From positions 1 through 8,315 of the forward strand of contig JASHVU010000762.1 in the NCBI GenBank assembly GCA_030044455.1: DNA of 8,315 nt, written 5' to 3'. Position numbers and translations under genes: made by a program. Source of the DNA: Acidobacteriaceae bacterium. Lineage in GTDB: Bacteria; Acidobacteriota; Terriglobia; Terriglobales; Acidobacteriaceae. The notes beneath the pieces are model-generated. The model had not been told where the DNA came from. It searched no databases and was given only the letters and a program-made list of their open reading frames with translations. Below, one piece after another: positions 5,912 through 8,315 of the stretch (positions are counted from its first letter, which is position 1; each line of letters begins with the position of its first letter).

Positions 5912-6373
5912 TCACACCGTCCAGTTCACAGGTTTGGCCGATGCCGGGCTGGCGCTTTCCTCTTCATAAGGGGCGGGTGTCTTGCTCAGCGTCAACCGCA
6001 GCGCGCCCATGTTTGCACCGGCATCGAGCGCGACCTGCCGCCATGCTTCACGCACATTCTTCACGCAATCGATCGCGTGCGAGAAGCGCGCGTTCGACGC
6101 CGACTGCGAAGCCTGCACGATCTGAGCAAAGATTGCGGCATAGAATTCAGCCAGCGCCTTCGCGGGCGTTCCGCCTACATCCATGCGCAGCCGCGCCTGC
6201 AAGTGGATAATGATGTCGAGCGCGCGCTTCACCGCGACTCTGCGTGCCTCGGCGTCACCACGGTCCACTGCGCGCATCGCTTCGTAAAGAAAGCGCACAA
6301 TGCCATCGTAAAGCGCAACCACCAGGTCCACGGCCGAGGCGCCGTCCAGTGCATGTTGCCGATAACTGCCCAT
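5912..6373 (-). CDS. fliS: Flagellar export chaperone FliS
   Basis: FliS is a cytoplasmic helical-bundle chaperone that binds the C-terminus of flagellin, keeps it from polymerising and delivers it to the flagellar export gate. The 153 residues follow the family plan: a short N-terminal segment beginning MGSYRQHAL, helix one with LVVALYDGIVRFLYEA (17-32, LYDG at 21-24), a helix with ALDIIIHLQARLRMDVGGTPAKAL (51-74), and LAEFYAAIFAQIVQAS. The tail from about 130 (KTPAPYEEESASPASAK) is longer and more Pro/Ala/Ser-rich than in the usual 125-140-residue FliS. The ATG at 6373 is preceded by AAGGAG at a 9-nt spacing. The gene starts 13 nt after the fliD stop on the same strand, the common fliD-fliS arrangement. 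No flagellin gene is in the window. Confidence 0.9.
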   Translation of the reverse strand: MGSYRQHALDGASAVDLVVALYDGIVRFLYEAMRAVDRGDAEARRVAVKRALDIIIHLQARLRMDVGGTPAKALAEFYAAIFAQIVQASQSASNARFSHAIDCVKNVREAWRQVALDAGANMGALRLTLSKTPAPYEEESASPASAKPVNWTV

Positions 6374-6382
6374 CCTGCTTGG

Positions 6383-6388
6383 CTCCTT
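6383..6388 (-). promoter_or_regulatory. fliS Shine-Dalgarno overlapping the fliD stop codon
   Basis: AAGGAG on the minus strand lies 9 nt before the fliS ATG and shares bases with the fliD TAA (6389-6387). Ribosomes ending fliD would uncover or directly reuse it, which supports translational coupling of the cap protein and the chaperone. Confidence 0.7.
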
Positions 6389-8315
6389 AGCCGTTCGTAC
6401 TCTGGTCGTATCCGGTGATGGCCGAATAGAGCTCGTTCATGCCGTTCAGCTCAGTCGGCAGCTGTTGCATGATCTCGTTGGCGCTGTTCAATTCCGCGGT
6501 CAGGCTCGACTGCTCGGCCGAGATCATGGTGCTTTCTTTCGAGATTTCGGCGTTGAGCGTGGATTCAATGTTGCTGTTCGAACTCGAGGCCAGCGCCAGA
6601 ATGCCGGTCGACGAGCTGCTGCCGGCGTTATCCAGCATGTTGGCAAAAGTCTGGCCCCAGCTGTTCGCATTCTGGAAGAAACCAACCACACTCGAGTAGT
6701 CGGTGTTCAGCACATTATCGAGCGAGCTGGCATCGAAAGTCAGCGTGCCGTCGTCATTCACGCTGATGCCCAGGCTGGTGAGGTTGTTGATGTCGGTATC
6801 GCCGCTGTTGTAGTTGAGGGCGGTGTTCGTGGTTGTGTCGGTAATGTTCGAGGTTACGGTGAGTGCACCTGACGACCCGGCTGTGCCGGATACAAACTCA
6901 AGCTGCGAGCCCGTGGAATTGGTAACCACATTGGCCGTTACACCGATGTTTGCGGAATTGATGGCCGAAGCCAGGCCGGCCAGCGAACCGTTCGACGAAG
7001 GCACATCGATGGTTTGTGCGGTGCCGCTGCCCACCTTGACGGTGATTGAGCCGGAGAGCGCATCGCTTGCATTGGTGATCGCATCGAGGTAGCCGTTGGG
7101 GTTCGGCGTATTGATGCTGCCCAATATCTGGTCTTGAAGCAGCGAGAGGGTGGGAGAGCCAAAGAGCGGCTCCGCGGTGCCGGAGCTGGTGTCGGCTTCC
7201 TGCGCGTTGATGGCGCTGACCAGCGAGTTGTAATCGCTCACAAACTGGTTCATCGTGCTCTCCACATCGCTGTTGTCGTTGCCGATAATCACCTGCACGG
7301 GGTTGGAAGATGTGGAAAGCAGCTGGAAAGTGACGCCGGGAATAAGGTTGGTGACGGTGTTGGAGGCGCTGGTGAGGTTGACGCCGTCGACGGTCAGGCT
7401 GGCGTTCGACCCGGCGACCGCGGTGGTGTAGCCAAGATATGGATCCGTGACGCTGGATGTGACGCTCAGCTCACCCGCCGAGCCGTCAGTCTGAGACTGG
7501 AGCGAAAGGCTATAGGTGCCATCGCTGTTCTGGACAACCGAAGCGTTCACGCCCATGTCGGCCTGGTTGATGGCTTGGGCCAGTGTGGAGAGCGTATCGT
7601 CGGAGGAGTCGAGCGTGAATGTCTGCGCTGATCCGGAGCCGACTGCGATGGTCACCGATCCTGACAGCGCGTCGCTTTCACCTGCAACCGGCCCCAACAT
7701 CCCGCCGTCCGCGGTCGTATTGGTGTATCCATCGGCATCGGTATAGGCCAGCGAGGTACTTGTGGGAGTCGAAGCATCGGTGATCGAATTGGAGCCGACA
7801 AGGATGTCTCCGTCGGCTCCCGATATTCCCGAGACCAGGCTCAATCTTGAACCCGTTGCATCGGTCAGCACGCTGGCGTCGATTCCCAGGTTCGATTGAT
7901 TGATGGCCGCGGCCAGTTCGGAGAGCGTGTCATCCGATGAATTCATTGTGAAGGTCTGCGATTGGCCGCTCGAACCCACCTGCAGCGTGATCGCCCCGGA
8001 GAGGGTGTCGGATGCGTTAGAGATCTCGGCCAAATAGCCACTCGAAGTGGAGGCGAGGCTGTTGACGGTAACGGTGTGCGTACCGGCGACTGCCGAGGTC
8101 GAAGCGGAAGTGAGCTCAAGAACGTTCGTGTTCGAGCTTGAACCCGTCTTCTCGGCCAGAATCCCGTTAAAGTCGGTGAGCGAGCTCACGTCGTTCGACA
8201 GATTCGAGACCAGCGTGCCCAGGTTGGAAATGACCGTGTCCTGGCTTTCGAGTGAAGTTAGCTGGTTTTGCCACGGCGTCTCGACATTCTGGAGATTGGC
8301 CACAATCTCTGAGAC
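6387..8315 (-). CDS. fliD: Flagellar filament cap protein FliD (HAP2), N-terminus cut by right edge
   Basis: FliD forms the cap at the filament tip and helps insert exported flagellin subunits. The visible 642 residues read from the right edge as VSEIVANLQNVETPWQNQLT, the usual FliD N-terminal helix region a short distance into the protein. The GTG at 8303 is therefore an internal Val, and the true start lies beyond the window. After the N-terminal domain come three copies of a roughly 85-residue Flagellin-IN-like module. Two are before the middle segment TVNSL...GVNLTSASNTVTNLIPGVTF and one is after it. The C-terminal region (about 500-638) has the low-complexity GSSSSTGILALASSSNSN tract and a closing coiled-coil-like helix (SKESTMISAEQSSLTAELN...). 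The length exceeds the 450-500 residues of many FliDs, consistent with the added repeats. Composition is extreme: Ser/Thr/Asn/Asp-rich, no Cys, only three Lys and one Arg. It is followed by fliS. Confidence 0.92.
   Translation of the reverse strand, partial: VSEIVANLQNVETPWQNQLTSLESQDTVISNLGTLVSNLSNDVSSLTDFNGILAEKTGSSSNTNVLELTSASTSAVAGTHTVTVNSLASTSSGYLAEISNASDTLSGAITLQVGSSGQSQTFTMNSSDDTLSELAAAINQSNLGIDASVLTDATGSRLSLVSGISGADGDILVGSNSITDASTPTSTSLAYTDADGYTNTTADGGMLGPVAGESDALSGSVTIAVGSGSAQTFTLDSSDDTLSTLAQAINQADMGVNASVVQNSDGTYSLSLQSQTDGSAGELSVTSSVTDPYLGYTTAVAGSNASLTVDGVNLTSASNTVTNLIPGVTFQLLSTSSNPVQVIIGNDNSDVESTMNQFVSDYNSLVSAINAQEADTSSGTAEPLFGSPTLSLLQDQILGSINTPNPNGYLDAITNASDALSGSITVKVGSGTAQTIDVPSSNGSLAGLASAINSANIGVTANVVTNSTGSQLEFVSGTAGSSGALTVTSNITDTTTNTALNYNSGDTDINNLTSLGISVNDDGTLTFDASSLDNVLNTDYSSVVGFFQNANSWGQTFANMLDNAGSSSSTGILALASSSNSNIESTLNAEISKESTMISAEQSSLTAELNSANEIMQQLPTELNGMNELYSAITGYDQSTNG
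6834..7094 (-). repeat. FliD internal repeat, copy 3 (Flagellin-IN-like)
   Basis: This segment encodes GYLDAITNASDALSGSITVK, then QTIDVPSSNGSLAGLASAIN, and ends TVTSNITD. It keeps the GYL-x-x-I-x-NASD opening of copy 1 but has SSNGSLAGLA where the others have SSDDTLS-LA. It lies inside the region that is the C-terminal domain in shorter FliDs. Confidence 0.75.
7443..7697 (-). repeat. FliD internal repeat, copy 2 (Flagellin-IN-like)
   Basis: This segment encodes ESDALSGSVTIAVGSGSAQ, then TFTLDSSDDTLSTLAQAIN, and ends SVTSSVTD. It is closest to copy 1 in the SSDDTLS block, and it opens with MLGPVAGESD instead of GYLxxIxNASD. Confidence 0.75.
7770..8039 (-). repeat. FliD internal repeat, copy 1 (Flagellin-IN-like)
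   Basis: This segment encodes GYLAEISNASDTLSGAITLQ, then QTFTMNSSDDTLSELAAAIN, then a short Leu-rich strand pair ending NSITDAS. It shares the NASD-LSG, SSDDTLS-LA-AIN and VT-S-TD signatures with the other two copies, so it is one unit of a domain-level triplication. Confidence 0.75.

Noticed and set aside
8301..8303. GTG at 8303 as the start of fliD
   Set aside because: The frame stays open to the right edge and VSEIVANLQ matches the interior of the FliD N-terminal helix, so this is an internal Val.

Overview
The window looks like chromosomal DNA from a GC-rich, diderm, flagellated bacterium, most likely an Acidobacteriota member of the Terriglobales/Acidobacteriaceae type. This is inferred from three things: LptF and LptG joined in one polypeptide, an LPS-export permease that implies an outer membrane, and the style of the FliD and small ART-like proteins. 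No rRNA or marker gene is present to confirm it. No mobile element, CRISPR array or tRNA gene was seen.

Layout, left to right. Positions 1-168 (+) are the last 55 codons of an unidentified gene, possibly an outer-membrane beta-barrel. It is followed by a strong GC-rich hairpin (190-217) within a longer imperfect inverted repeat. Positions 300-2675 (+) encode a 791-residue LptF-LptG fusion permease with a Gly/Asn-rich linker. Converging on it, 2702-3586 (-) encodes a secreted 294-residue protein whose strand pattern and DGxxxDxE motif suggest a TIM-barrel glycoside-hydrolase-like fold. A 159-bp divergent intergenic region (3587-3745) carries a 7-bp-arm palindrome and a 3x7-bp tandem repeat. 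Then 3746-4111 (+) encodes a 121-residue protein of a conserved small family, and 5 nt later 4117-5871 (+) encodes an MdlA/YheI/TM287-like ABC exporter half-transporter. Converging on that are fliS (5912-6373, -) and fliD (6387 to the right edge, -), a flagellar chaperone/cap pair transcribed fliD then fliS.

Functional themes. LptFG supplies the membrane part of the LptB2FG extractor that moves LPS out of the inner membrane. The small protein and the ABC exporter probably form a two-gene operon with an unknown substrate. FliD caps the flagellar filament and FliS escorts flagellin. No single new multi-gene system is evident. The points most worth a second look are the secreted barrel protein, the ART-like small protein coupled to an ABC half-transporter with Asp at the catalytic-Glu position, and a FliD with three copies of a ~85-residue repeat and almost no basic residues.
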